DNA of 64,000 nucleotides from Aureispira sp. CCB-QB1 (GTDB lineage Bacteria; Bacteroidota; Bacteroidia; Chitinophagales; Saprospiraceae): positions 62,001 to 126,000 of the forward strand of contig NZ_JHBV01000005.1 in assembly GCF_000724545.1 (NCBI RefSeq). The letters run 5' to 3'. The notes below the pieces were generated by a model. That model was not told the DNA's origin. It ran no database searches and saw only the letters and a list, made by a program, of their open reading frames with translations. Shown here piece by piece: positions 37,313-45,627 of the stretch. Numbering within the stretch: position 1 is the first letter of the stretch; each line of letters begins with the position of its first letter. The position numbers and the translations under genes were made by a program.

Positions 37313-37528
37313 TTACATTATATTAAACTCCAAAATTTTTATAGTAGTTCCCCACATAAAAATTGAAATACCTCCAGCTACTTTTTTTGCTTCTACCACT
37401 ACCTTTAAGCCATCTTTTTGCAATGCTTTAGGCATTTCTTGCGGTTTCCACTTATTGCCATTCTCATCTATAATTCCCCAAAAACCACCCGATAAATTCT
37501 GATGTGTTACAGTTCCTTTTATTTTCAT
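37313..37528 (-). CDS. Small basic protein of unknown function
   Basis: A 71-residue protein with no signal peptide. The sequence GGFWGIIDENGNKWKPQEMPKAL, KDGLKVVVEAKK and SIFMWGTTIKILEFNI reads like a small five-strand beta barrel (OB-like), of the kind seen in short lipoprotein-like domains with a conserved LP-x-x-L-x-x-DG-L pattern. Family not assigned. It is read toward the subtilase gene, with a small hairpin between them (37266-37287). Confidence 0.6.
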   Translation of the reverse strand: MKIKGTVTHQNLSGGFWGIIDENGNKWKPQEMPKALQKDGLKVVVEAKKVAGGISIFMWGTTIKILEFNIM

Positions 37529-37558
37529 GGAGTGTCTTTATTTGTTTGAGTGTGTTAA

Positions 37559-37588
37559 TTTGTTTATACTAATAATAACGTATATTTG
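37559..37588 (+). promoter_or_regulatory. Bacteroidota-type promoter of the CAP-domain gene
   Basis: TTTG (37559-37562), an 18-base spacer, and a perfect TAnnTTTG (TATATTTG, 37581-37588). This predicts transcription starting near 37595 and rules out a start codon at 37586, supporting the ATG at 37670. Confidence 0.65.
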
Positions 37589-37669
37589 CCACAATCTCGT
37601 TGTCCCTTATCCTATTTTTTTACCTTTTTCTACAAAAAGAAATCAAAATCCGATAAAAAACCATTTAAT

Positions 37670-38479
37670 ATGACCAATATTTCCGATTTAGAATTAGAAA
37701 TTTTAGAATTAATCAACCAACACAGAGCAAGCCTAAACCTCACTCCACTCAGCATTCATCCCTCTATACAAAATTCTAGTTTTCAACACTCTACCAACAT
37801 AGCAAAAGAAAACATTCCCTTTGGTCATGAGGGATTTTCTGAACGTGCCAATACACTAGTTCAAGTGTTGAATGGTTCGGCTGCTGCCGAGAATGTAGCA
37901 ATGGGACAACGGAGTGCTAAAGAAGTTGTAGACGGTTGGCTAAATAGCTCTGGACATCGCAATAATATTGAAGGAGACTTCAATTTAACAGGTATTTCTA
38001 TTGTTAAAAATTCTCAAAATGAAAATATTTTCACACAGCTTTTTATCAAAGCTCCTGTAACTAATTTAGACACCTTAGAACCTTCTCAAGAAGGAACCAC
38101 AGATGTTAATTTAAACTACGCTATCTTAAAACTGATTAATAAACATCGATCAGGACAATATCTTCCCCCATTGCAAATCAATCCACATATACAAGCTATT
38201 GCCACACAACACGCACAAGCTATGGCTTCAGGAAAAATACCTTTTGGACACCAAGGTTTTGAAGATCGTGCCAAGCAACTATTGAGTAAGCTACATGGCT
38301 CTAGTGTAGCCGAAAATGTGGCATCTGGTCAAGAAAATGCGCCATCAATTGTCAATAGTTGGTTGGATAGCAGCAGCCATCGCAACAATATTGAAGGGGA
38401 TTTTAATCTAACTGGCATTGGAATAGCTAAAAGTGAGACCCAAAAAGTGTTTTATTGTCAAATTTTGATAAAAAAATAA
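37670..38479 (+). CDS. Protein with two CAP (SCP/PR-1-like) domains
   Basis: A 269-residue protein with two copies of the bacterial CAP domain. Copy 1 (about 5-120): LELINQHRASLNLTPLSI, FGHEGFSERANTLV, SAAAENVAMGQRSAKEVVDGWLNSSGHRNNIEGDFNLTGI. Copy 2 (about 145-268): ILKLINKHRSGQYLPPLQI, FGHQGFEDRAKQLL, SVAENVASGQENAPSIVNSWLDSSSHRNNIEGDFNLTGI. Both keep the H/E residues of the CAP cavity. There is no signal peptide from the chosen ATG, although CAP proteins are normally exported; a longer reading (from a TTG at 37586) would add a hydrophobic stretch but lies in the promoter. Function unknown. A good terminator follows. Confidence 0.85.
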   Translation: MTNISDLELEILELINQHRASLNLTPLSIHPSIQNSSFQHSTNIAKENIPFGHEGFSERANTLVQVLNGSAAAENVAMGQRSAKEVVDGWLNSSGHRNNIEGDFNLTGISIVKNSQNENIFTQLFIKAPVTNLDTLEPSQEGTTDVNLNYAILKLINKHRSGQYLPPLQINPHIQAIATQHAQAMASGKIPFGHQGFEDRAKQLLSKLHGSSVAENVASGQENAPSIVNSWLDSSSHRNNIEGDFNLTGIGIAKSETQKVFYCQILIKK

Positions 38480-38502
38480 AAGCTACTCAAATTGAGTAGC
38501 TT
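38480..38502 (+). terminator. Terminator after the CAP-domain gene
   Basis: An 11-bp palindrome (38480-38490 with 38492-38502) directly after the stop codon, followed by ATCTTTAGG. It overlaps the stop and is well placed. Confidence 0.7.
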
Positions 38503-38670
38503 ATCTTTAGGTTTAGTTTATTTGTTTGTATTTTTAGCTATGATTATATGGGTAACCTAGGAACTTTTAGCACCTAAGTGCTAGGAATATTTCTTGTGTT
38601 TGGTAGCTCTTAATGCAACTCTACCAACTTATGTTACCGCTGTGTTAAAATAATTCTATTTTTTTTCTTT

Positions 38671-39612
38671 TTATAACGTAGGTTTCACTTCCAAATCTTC
38701 TTCTTCTACCACTGCATCCTCAAACACCCCATTGGTTTGTGACACCAAGTATCCACCCAATAAAATAAGTATACCTGCTATAAGTAAACTCAAAGAGGAA
38801 CTATTCCCATCCAGCAAAATCCCTATTAAAGCTGTAAAAAGAGGAGTGGTATAAATATAGGTGCTTACAATAGAAGCATCCAAAACTTTGAGCGCAAATG
38901 TATTTAACAAAAAGGTAATAAATGTAATACAAATCAAAATAAACCCTAACGCAATCCAAACATTCGTATTAAATTCGCTCCATTCGATACTGGTCAAGCC
39001 CCATCCCCATACAGGAAACAGGTAGACCATACCAAATGTAAACAACCACCTTAAAATTGTTAGGGGATGATATTTGAGCAACAAAGGACGAATCAGTGTC
39101 AAATAAATAGCATATGCCCCAGCACTAGCTCCAACCATCATATTTCCTAATAATGGATTCTTAGCATCATTGACCAACCCTGTATCGCCCCAAATCAAAA
39201 AAACACCACCAATCGAAGCAATAAAAACGCCTACTAATTTTCCCACCTCTATCTCTCCCCTAGCAATAATGGCGAATAGTATCAAAAATAAAGGGGAAGT
39301 TAATGTCAGTAGTGATGCATTGATTGGAGTAGTTAATGCCAAACCTCCAAAAAACAAAACATTACTAATTGTAATTCCAAATAATGAACAAACAGCCAAC
39401 AACAGCAAGTCTTTTCCATCTACTTTTTCTCGAACACTAATAAATTGAACTGTTCCAAAAATCAAAGCGGCAAAAATGGCACGCAACAAAGTTAGTTCAA
39501 ATGGAGAAATGTACGCAGCGGCATCATTGGCAACAGTATAGCTACCTGCATATAACAAAGACTCTAATATGAGAAAAAAATGTGCTAAATATTCTTTTTT
39601 CATCCGTTCCAA
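38671..39612 (-). CDS. EamA-family DMT transporter
   Basis: A 313-residue inner-membrane protein with ten hydrophobic segments in two EamA halves (about 8-145 and 160-295). The first half starts with HFFLILESLLYAGSYTVANDAAAYISPFELTLLRAIFAALIF and the second with YAIYLTLIRPLLLKYHPLTILRWLFTFG. Members carry out drug, metabolite or amino-acid efflux; nothing here tells the substrate. The C-terminus is acidic (EDAVVEEEDLEV). An alternative start three codons later (M4) is equally possible. Confidence 0.9.
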   Translation of the reverse strand: MERMKKEYLAHFFLILESLLYAGSYTVANDAAAYISPFELTLLRAIFAALIFGTVQFISVREKVDGKDLLLLAVCSLFGITISNVLFFGGLALTTPINASLLTLTSPLFLILFAIIARGEIEVGKLVGVFIASIGGVFLIWGDTGLVNDAKNPLLGNMMVGASAGAYAIYLTLIRPLLLKYHPLTILRWLFTFGMVYLFPVWGWGLTSIEWSEFNTNVWIALGFILICITFITFLLNTFALKVLDASIVSTYIYTTPLFTALIGILLDGNSSSLSLLIAGILILLGGYLVSQTNGVFEDAVVEEEDLEVKPTL

Positions 39613-40221
39613 TTTTTATTTATTTCTTGCTATAACCAACTCTTATATAAACCTTTGCAGCAAAAAATGGGGATTCACTTTTAATTCATAATGAAGATAC
39701 TATTTTTTGATTATTGGAGTCACATTTCATCAAAAAAATAGCTTTAAATCCTCTATTCAGAATCTTTTTTAGCACCTAAGACTGAACACAGTTCTATTTT
39801 TATTGTTTTAATAGCACTACTTTGTGAAAAAATCACATCAGTTTGACCTATTATTAGACAAAGTGGTTGTTTGCAAAAAAGTCAAACCATCTCCCTACAA
39901 GATAGTTTGACCAAAGCAATAGCTAAAGAAGTATTTAGCTCATCATTTATACATTTATAATAATGCTGTGTCCCTAAAAGGTTACAAAAAACTTAGAAAT
40001 GTGTCTTACAACTGAGCGGTACTTGTATCTTGGAAAGACTCTTTGAAAATCATCACTTGTTCTAACAAACGTAGGAACGATTTGTCAAAGAACGCTTTTT
40101 TTTTACTAACTTCGCTTTGGGGCAACTTAGCAATTCTGTATCTAATTTTTATTTATCAACAAAGCCTATACAGCAACAATTTGCAGATTGCCTTATTCGA
40201 ATCATTAAAACTAAGAAAACA
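39613..40221. other. Long intergenic region upstream of yqgE
   Basis: About 600 bases without a convincing gene. A frame of 60 codons at 40043 is likely chance. The segment GTTTGACC..GTCAAAC (39858-39910) contains inverted TTTGAC words. TTTG at 40081-40084 and TAACTTCG at 40107-40114 (22-base spacer) are a plausible promoter for yqgE. Nothing else was recognised. Confidence 0.4.
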
Positions 40222-40782
40222 TTGAGCAGAAATAAAGAGGAAGAATTGAAATCTGGACAACTATTGGTGGCAGAACCTTTTTTGATGGATCCTAACTTCA
40301 AAAGAGGTGTCATTTTATTGTGCGATCACCAACAGGATGGTTCTTTTGGTTTTATTTTAAACAAACCAATTGAAATGAATATCAATGACTTAATTTCAAG
40401 CTTCCCTGAATTTGAATCTGAAGTATACTATGGCGGTCCTGTCCAAACTGACACCATTCATTATTTGCATACTAAGGGTGATTTACTGCCTAATAGTATC
40501 AAAGTACTTTCAGGCGTTTATTGGGGAGGTGATTTTGATCAACTCAAATCGTTTATTGAAATGGGGAAAATACAACCTAAAGACATTCGTTTCTTTGTTG
40601 GATATTCTGGTTGGTCAGCAGGACAACTAAGAGAAGAACAAAAAATATTATCTTGGATGACAGTAAATGGGCATATTGACTACGTATTTGGTGATAATAA
40701 GGAGCTTTGGAAAAACGTATTAGAAGAACAAGGTGGCACCTATAGTATTATTGCTCAAATTCCTACTCCCATTCTCAACTAA
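40222..40782 (+). CDS. yqgE: YqgE/AlgH-family protein
   Basis: A UPF0301 family protein of unknown molecular role. Family landmarks are GQLLVAEPFLMDPNFKRGVILLCDHQQDGSFGFILNKP, VYYGGPVQTDTIHYLH, VLSGVYWGGDFDQLKSF and RFFVGYSGWSAGQLREE. No ATG precedes the family start, so a TTG is used; TTG 40222 gives 187 residues, the usual family size, while TTG 40117 would add 35 residues of non-conserved sequence next to the likely promoter. The gene ends at a strong terminator. Start choice is uncertain; the identity is not. Confidence 0.85.
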   Translation: MSRNKEEELKSGQLLVAEPFLMDPNFKRGVILLCDHQQDGSFGFILNKPIEMNINDLISSFPEFESEVYYGGPVQTDTIHYLHTKGDLLPNSIKVLSGVYWGGDFDQLKSFIEMGKIQPKDIRFFVGYSGWSAGQLREEQKILSWMTVNGHIDYVFGDNKELWKNVLEEQGGTYSIIAQIPTPILN

Positions 40783-40808
40783 CCCATCCACTATTTCCCT
40801 AAAAAAGA

Positions 40809-40843
40809 AAAAGCTATTTTGATATCGTATCAAAATAGCTTTT
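40809..40843 (+). terminator. Rho-independent terminator after yqgE
   Basis: A perfect 16-bp stem (40809-40824 with 40828-40843) with a 3-base loop; the stem base ends in TTTT. Confidence 0.85.
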
Positions 40844-41082
40844 GTGTTTATTGATCGAGAAATAGGACATTTTCTCTTTTTTAACTTAACGTGGTAATGG
40901 AAAATCTTTCATGACTAAAATGAATTTTGTGTAGTGTGATAGTTTAATTATTCATGTAGAAAAGTGTTTACCTTTCATTCTATAAATTTACAAAAAATTA
41001 ACGACTTTTTTCCTATACTTCATCATTTTTTTATTCAATACCAATGAATTAATAGATGTTATCCCTCGCCTTTTTTATCAAA

Positions 41083-41126
41083 AAAAATGACCACTTCTAA
41101 CAATTTAATAAGAAGCAGCCATTTTT
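41083..41126 (-). terminator. Terminator for the lipoprotein subtilase gene (minus strand)
   Basis: Arms at 41083-41098 and 41111-41126. As RNA on the minus strand all 16 pairs form if G-U pairs are allowed, and an eight-base U-run follows; on the plus strand the same arms have mismatches. So it probably ends the transcript of the gene at 41322-42584, giving a 3' untranslated tail of about 200 bases. The rest of the 40844-41321 gap shows two copies of TTGATTGTCAA-like words and nothing else. Confidence 0.65.
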
Positions 41127-41321
41127 AATTATGCTATTATAGTGTGGTTATGGATTAGTAGCTTGTTTCTGTTTAGCCTTATCATTGGTGGTTCTTCAAA
41201 GGCACTACATTATAGATTGTCAATCAAAACACTCATCAAGTCTAAAAAATAACAAATTGATTGTCAAACATTAAAAAGCTAAGCATAATCCATAAGTAAG
41301 TATTTAGTCTAAATTGTCTAT

Positions 41322-42584
41322 CTATCGAACAGCAATGGGATAAGATGCTCCACGGTTAGAAACCGATCCAGAGCTCCTTGGCAACGCATTGCGTACTTGC
41401 ATAATACCTGCTACGTGTGGTGTTGCCATAGATGTACCACTCAATGTTGCGTACCCTCCATTCAAATAAGTGGAATAAACACTACTACCTGTTGCAATAA
41501 AATCGCATGGTCCTCTTCCGTAATTGGAGAAGGAAGACCAGTTTCTAGAGCAAGTCATGGAAGCAACCGTCAATACATTTGGTGCATTAACACAAGCTGG
41601 TTGATAGTATTTTGCATGAGCACTACTATTTCCTGCCGCAGAAGCAACGCGAGTGCCAGCATTACTCAAGCTATTTAAGATGGTTCTATAAGAAGAGCCT
41701 GTAGAACAACCATTTCCATAGTAGCCCCCCAAAGACATATTCACAACATCTCCTGCCAAGTCGTTGCTAGCCACATGGTTTAACCCACTAAGAATTCCAC
41801 TAGTAGAACCACTTCCGCTACAACTAAATACTTTTACGGCAACAACAGGCGCGTTAGCAGCAACTCCCACAACACCGATAGAATTATTTCGAGCAGCAGC
41901 GGTTCCTGCTACATGTGTTCCGTGCCCATTACAATCATTTGCAGTTCCTCCCGCAAATGTTGCCGAATAAGATGTTTGAACATTCAAATCAGGGTGGTCT
42001 AAATCAATACCAGTATCTACAATCCAAATCCATCGAGCAGTTCCAGCATTCGCAGCTCCCCCTGCTCTAGTAATCCCACAAGGCGTTGTTTGTGCTCTTG
42101 CTCCGCTGTTGTCTATGCTCTCAATTTTAAAATCTGGCAAAGATTCTTCACGGTCATGTTCTAAAGAAGCTACCTTGTTATTTTTGGACAATTTTTCATA
42201 CTCAGCTTCTGTCAATTGAATAGCAAACCCAGACATTACTGCCGTATAGTATGCCAGAACTTTGGTAGGATCAATTTCTTGGTCAATTAAAAAACGATTC
42301 AACTGATCAATGACTATCGTTGATTTTTCCTTCATAAATTGGCTTTTAGCAGCTCTATCTGTAAAAGGTCCATTGGCATAAGATATTGCTGGCGCAACAG
42401 CTGCATCTTTCAAAATAACAATGTATTGATTAGGTATTATTTTTCCCTCATTACTAACAGGCGTAACTACTTCTGCTGCTGCTACGTTTTGGACTTGTTG
42501 AGGTGCATCTTTGTTACAAGAAAAAAGTAATAATGGTAAAACTGCGAGAATAGTAAAAAGCTTTACTAATGTAATCCCTTTCAT
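41322..42584 (-). CDS. Subtilisin-family (proteinase K-like) lipoprotein protease
   Basis: A 420-residue secreted protease. The lipobox LLLFSC puts the acylated cysteine at about residue 23. Residues about 50-148 form an I9 propeptide (IPNQYIVILKD..., SGFAIQLTEAEYEKL). The S8 domain has D190 (WIVDTGIDLDHPD), H221 (CNGHGTHVAGTAA), an oxyanion N in SAAGNSSAHA and S385 (LSGTSMATPHVAGIM). The cysteine-rich mature domain and GTSMATPHVAG motif fit the proteinase K group. It is probably surface-attached. A minus-strand terminator lies about 200 bases past the stop. Confidence 0.93.
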   Translation of the reverse strand: MKGITLVKLFTILAVLPLLLFSCNKDAPQQVQNVAAAEVVTPVSNEGKIIPNQYIVILKDAAVAPAISYANGPFTDRAAKSQFMKEKSTIVIDQLNRFLIDQEIDPTKVLAYYTAVMSGFAIQLTEAEYEKLSKNNKVASLEHDREESLPDFKIESIDNSGARAQTTPCGITRAGGAANAGTARWIWIVDTGIDLDHPDLNVQTSYSATFAGGTANDCNGHGTHVAGTAAARNNSIGVVGVAANAPVVAVKVFSCSGSGSTSGILSGLNHVASNDLAGDVVNMSLGGYYGNGCSTGSSYRTILNSLSNAGTRVASAAGNSSAHAKYYQPACVNAPNVLTVASMTCSRNWSSFSNYGRGPCDFIATGSSVYSTYLNGGYATLSGTSMATPHVAGIMQVRNALPRSSGSVSNRGASYPIAVR

Positions 42585-43418
42585 AATAGTGTGTGTTAAA
42601 TGTGTTATTAAAATAAATTAGGTTAATGGTGTTCTTAGACTAAACACTTACAATTTATAGATAGATAAATAGTTAATTCATTATAATAGGACGTCAATAG
42701 CCTGCTTTAATTCTAGTGAATTAAAGGGTATTGATTAAAATACAAACCAATAAAAGGGGCACACCTAAGGCTATATTACAACTCTTGTATAGAAATTGTA
42801 ACAGCTCTAATGTGATTTTTCAATAAAGCGAATGGATAAAAAATAGTATCCTACTCTGCCAAACCCAGAGGATAATTACTCAAAACTTAATTAGTTAATT
42901 TTCAGGCACTTTAGGACATAAAATTTCTTATCAAAAAAGCCGTTCACGACATTTTTAGATTGTCTAAAAGTGACCGTTTTCATTTCGGTAACAATTGTGT
43001 GCTAAAAATTCAACTTACATTGAAAATACTCTTTAAAGAGGAAAAAGAGTTTGATAGTATTTATAAAATCAGTACAGTACTACTTTTTTATAGACAGTTG
43101 ATTATTCTGCTTTCAAAAAGTATTGGTATTTTTTATTCTTGTGTTTTTATTTTTTTCACAATATATGTATTTAAAAAATAAAATACTAGTTTTTTATTTG
43201 TTTTGTTTTTAAAAATTTAAAATTTTATGATAAATACTTCTTATAACATGAATAATAAGCTATAGAAATAGTTGATTGTATTACAAGTCTCGTTTCCAAA
43301 GAGTAATGCCCTTTTTGAGGAGATGAATTTGACAAAATAAAAAACAGCCCTAAGGCTGTTTCGATTTTCATTGGCATACATTTTTTTATTGACCATTTCA
43401 GAATCTTTCCCTCAACGC
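42585..43418. other. Gene-poor region of about 830 bases
   Basis: No gene is convincing here. A frame of 73 codons at 42960-43181 starts at TTG, has no ribosome-binding signal and reads as AT-rich noise, so I leave it out. An imperfect hairpin with an upper stem TTTTAGA-TTG-TCTAAAA (42953-42969) and a lower stem continuing to 42980 ends in TTTTC. The stretch 43130-43260 is extremely AT-rich. Confidence 0.4.
43342..43361 (-). terminator. Terminator of the TIGR03032 gene
   Basis: An 8-bp GC-containing stem (43342-43349 with 43354-43361) with loop CTAA. On the minus strand the U-rich tail TTTTTATTTTG follows directly, 58 bases after the stop codon at 43419. Confidence 0.75.
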
Positions 43419-44504
43419 TTATTTTTGGGGAGGTGTTGACTTAGACCAATAAGTCGTATCGGGCAACATTAAGGCTCTTTGGTGTGCGTCAGTATAAGTA
43501 TTGATAATATTCGGACGACTCGCATTCGGCAAAATTTGCACATCGTAAATTTCATCAACACTAGACAACCAATTTAAGTTTGCTACTACCTTTCCCGAAG
43601 GCAAATGAACAACTTTAATTCCTGCCGCATCAGATTCCTTTGAAATTTTCAAGTGCTTAAAAGTAGAAGATTTTTTTCGCAGTTTAGAGGTTCCTATAAA
43701 TAGATATTCTCCATATTTAGTCATCCCTCGAACAAAGCCTGGCACTTGAGTCACTACATCATATTTTCCAGTTGCGGGGTCTACACAAACCAACTGCTCC
43801 TTTGCTGATAATAAAACATAAAGTTTTCCATCGTATAAGCGGGGCGCATGTGGCATTGCCAAACCGCTCGCAATAATTTCATTGCTGGCCACATCCATCA
43901 AAACTCCACCACCAATAATATTATCTCGCCAACTCTGAAGTGTATTTCCCGTACCTAGGGCAGAAATGTAGATAGGTTCTCCATCTTGCATTGCTAAGCC
44001 ATTTAAATGACAGCGATCTTCTGAAGCTAATTTATCAATGAAATGAGGCTTCCAGACAGGACGAAAGCTATAATCCGAGTCTATCTTACAAAGACAAGAG
44101 AACGAAGTATTCACCCCCCACAAAGCATCCTTTCCATAATGCAAATCATGCATATCCAAATGCCCTGTATAATACGTTGCTCTAGGCAAGTACAACGCAT
44201 CATATGTATTTGGTTTGGCGGGATATGTCTCTGCTAGTCGCTTTGAATTCGCCAAAATAATCACCTCATTTTCAGTGGCTATTGCCATTTTATTGTCCTT
44301 TACGGCTATCCCCATTGCACGTTTAAACGTTCGAGGCAACTGCACCAATTGATTGCGATTCGTAGCACTAACTAAGACTACTTTTCCTGCTTGATAAGTA
44401 CTTACTACGATGGTGCAGTTGAGTTGCATCAATAACTCTGGCAAATTAGGACTGTGTGTACAAGCAAAAGGTGGTAATGTATTGGTGTTTATATTTTGAT
44501 TCAT
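43419..44504 (-). CDS. TIGR03032-family protein
   Basis: A 361-residue cytoplasmic protein. The sequence FACTHSPNLPELLMQLNCTIVVSTYQAGKVVLVSA at the start, MGIAVKDNKMAIATENEVIIL, YTGHLDMHDLHYGKDALWGVNTSFSCL and RCHLNGLAMQDGEPIYISALG are the signature of TIGR03032, a family of uncertain role often found near genes for carbohydrate or peptide modification. A beta-propeller fold is likely. No neighbour on its strand belongs to a known pathway; the gene is isolated here. Confidence 0.88.
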   Translation of the reverse strand: MNQNINTNTLPPFACTHSPNLPELLMQLNCTIVVSTYQAGKVVLVSATNRNQLVQLPRTFKRAMGIAVKDNKMAIATENEVIILANSKRLAETYPAKPNTYDALYLPRATYYTGHLDMHDLHYGKDALWGVNTSFSCLCKIDSDYSFRPVWKPHFIDKLASEDRCHLNGLAMQDGEPIYISALGTGNTLQSWRDNIIGGGVLMDVASNEIIASGLAMPHAPRLYDGKLYVLLSAKEQLVCVDPATGKYDVVTQVPGFVRGMTKYGEYLFIGTSKLRKKSSTFKHLKISKESDAAGIKVVHLPSGKVVANLNWLSSVDEIYDVQILPNASRPNIINTYTDAHQRALMLPDTTYWSKSTPPQK

Positions 44505-44602
44505 TCTAGTTTAATGCTTATTTTGCTAATACTGCATAAGTTTCAATTATTAATACCCTATTGATTTCCAATAGAATAACAAACTATCGTATACGCAATA
44601 TA

Positions 44603-45619
44603 TTATTTTAATAATTTATCTTCTTTGTATTGATAAGTACCTTTTAAGTCACCATTTTCTTTATAATAAGAGCAAGTGCCATTTTTCTTATCCTTTAGAA
44701 AGTACTCTTCGCTCAATACCTTGCCATTCTCATAATAACTTGTCCAAGTTTTTTCTTTCAGTCCATCTATCAAATAGCCTTTTGACCTTAGTTTTCCAGT
44801 AGGATAGTAAAAAATAACCTCTCCTGTTTCTATACCTTTTTCATAGGTCTTGGACATTTTTAACGTTCCAAATTCGTAATAAGAACTCCAAACGCCATCT
44901 TTTAAGCCATCTTTATAATTCTGTACTGCCTCCAAAGCCCCATTGGCATAATACAACTTCCACGTTTTATCTTTTCGGTTTTCTTCTATATCAATTTCTT
45001 CAACAATCCAATAATAGGATTTATCTTTCAAATCTTTATTCAAATCAGGGCTAACAATAACATCTGCAACGGCTCGAAAAAATCGACTGGCTTGTAAAGT
45101 TCCATTTTTATAAAAAACAGAACAAGCACCAGATAATTGTCCTCTCGAATAATTTTCGGTTGTTCTTAATTGCCCATGCCCAAAGTAAGTTTTCCAAGAA
45201 CCATGCTTTACCCCTTGCTCAAAACTACCTTCTTTCCCCAGTTGTCCATGCTCGTGATAATACTTCCAAGTACCTTCTTGCGCATCATTTATAAATTTTC
45301 CTTCAGAAAGCAGTTTTCCACTTTCATAATAATATTTAAAATCACCTTCTCGCTGCCCATTCGACCAATACCCTTCCAACTCTACTTCCTTGTTATCATA
45401 ATAAAATAACCATTTGCCATCAGGCTCATTATGCTTATAATTTCCCTTGCCACTAATTTCTCCATTCGGATGATAAAATGTCCATACCCCTTCACGCTGA
45501 TTATCAATAACCTTTCCCTCTTCTTTAAGTTGTCCATTATCATGATAAGCCTGCTCTATTTCTTGCCCAAGACTTAACAAAGAATAAAACATCAGTATAA
45601 CTAAAAGCAATCCATTCAT
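44603..45619 (-). CDS. MORN-repeat (YwqK-like) protein
   Basis: A 338-residue protein with signal peptide (LLLVILMFYSLLSLGQ) and about eleven MORN-type repeats of 22-24 residues (pattern YYENGxLxxEGxYxxGxxxGxWxxYY; e.g. YHDNGQLKEEGKVIDNQREG). Such proteins are annotated as YwqK-type antitoxins, but nothing here shows a toxin next to it. The repeats are interrupted by an unrelated stretch at about residues 195-215. It begins 8 bases after the stop codon of the NhaC-type antiporter gene and is probably translationally coupled to it. Confidence 0.85.
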   Translation of the reverse strand: MNGLLLVILMFYSLLSLGQEIEQAYHDNGQLKEEGKVIDNQREGVWTFYHPNGEISGKGNYKHNEPDGKWLFYYDNKEVELEGYWSNGQREGDFKYYYESGKLLSEGKFINDAQEGTWKYYHEHGQLGKEGSFEQGVKHGSWKTYFGHGQLRTTENYSRGQLSGACSVFYKNGTLQASRFFRAVADVIVSPDLNKDLKDKSYYWIVEEIDIEENRKDKTWKLYYANGALEAVQNYKDGLKDGVWSSYYEFGTLKMSKTYEKGIETGEVIFYYPTGKLRSKGYLIDGLKEKTWTSYYENGKVLSEEYFLKDKKNGTCSYYKENGDLKGTYQYKEDKLLK

Positions 45620-45627
45620 TGTAATCG

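Noticed and set aside
40043-40225. A possible short gene of 60 codons before yqgE
   Set aside because: It overlaps the yqgE promoter region and its product reads as low-complexity hydrophobic noise.
42960-43181. A possible gene of 73 codons in the gap after the lipoprotein subtilase
   Set aside because: TTG start, no ribosome-binding signal, AT-rich composition and no recognisable domain; it also overlaps the hairpin.
44603-45619. Toxin-antitoxin system, because MORN-repeat proteins are often called YwqK antitoxins
   Set aside because: No toxin gene is next to it; the neighbour is a transporter gene.
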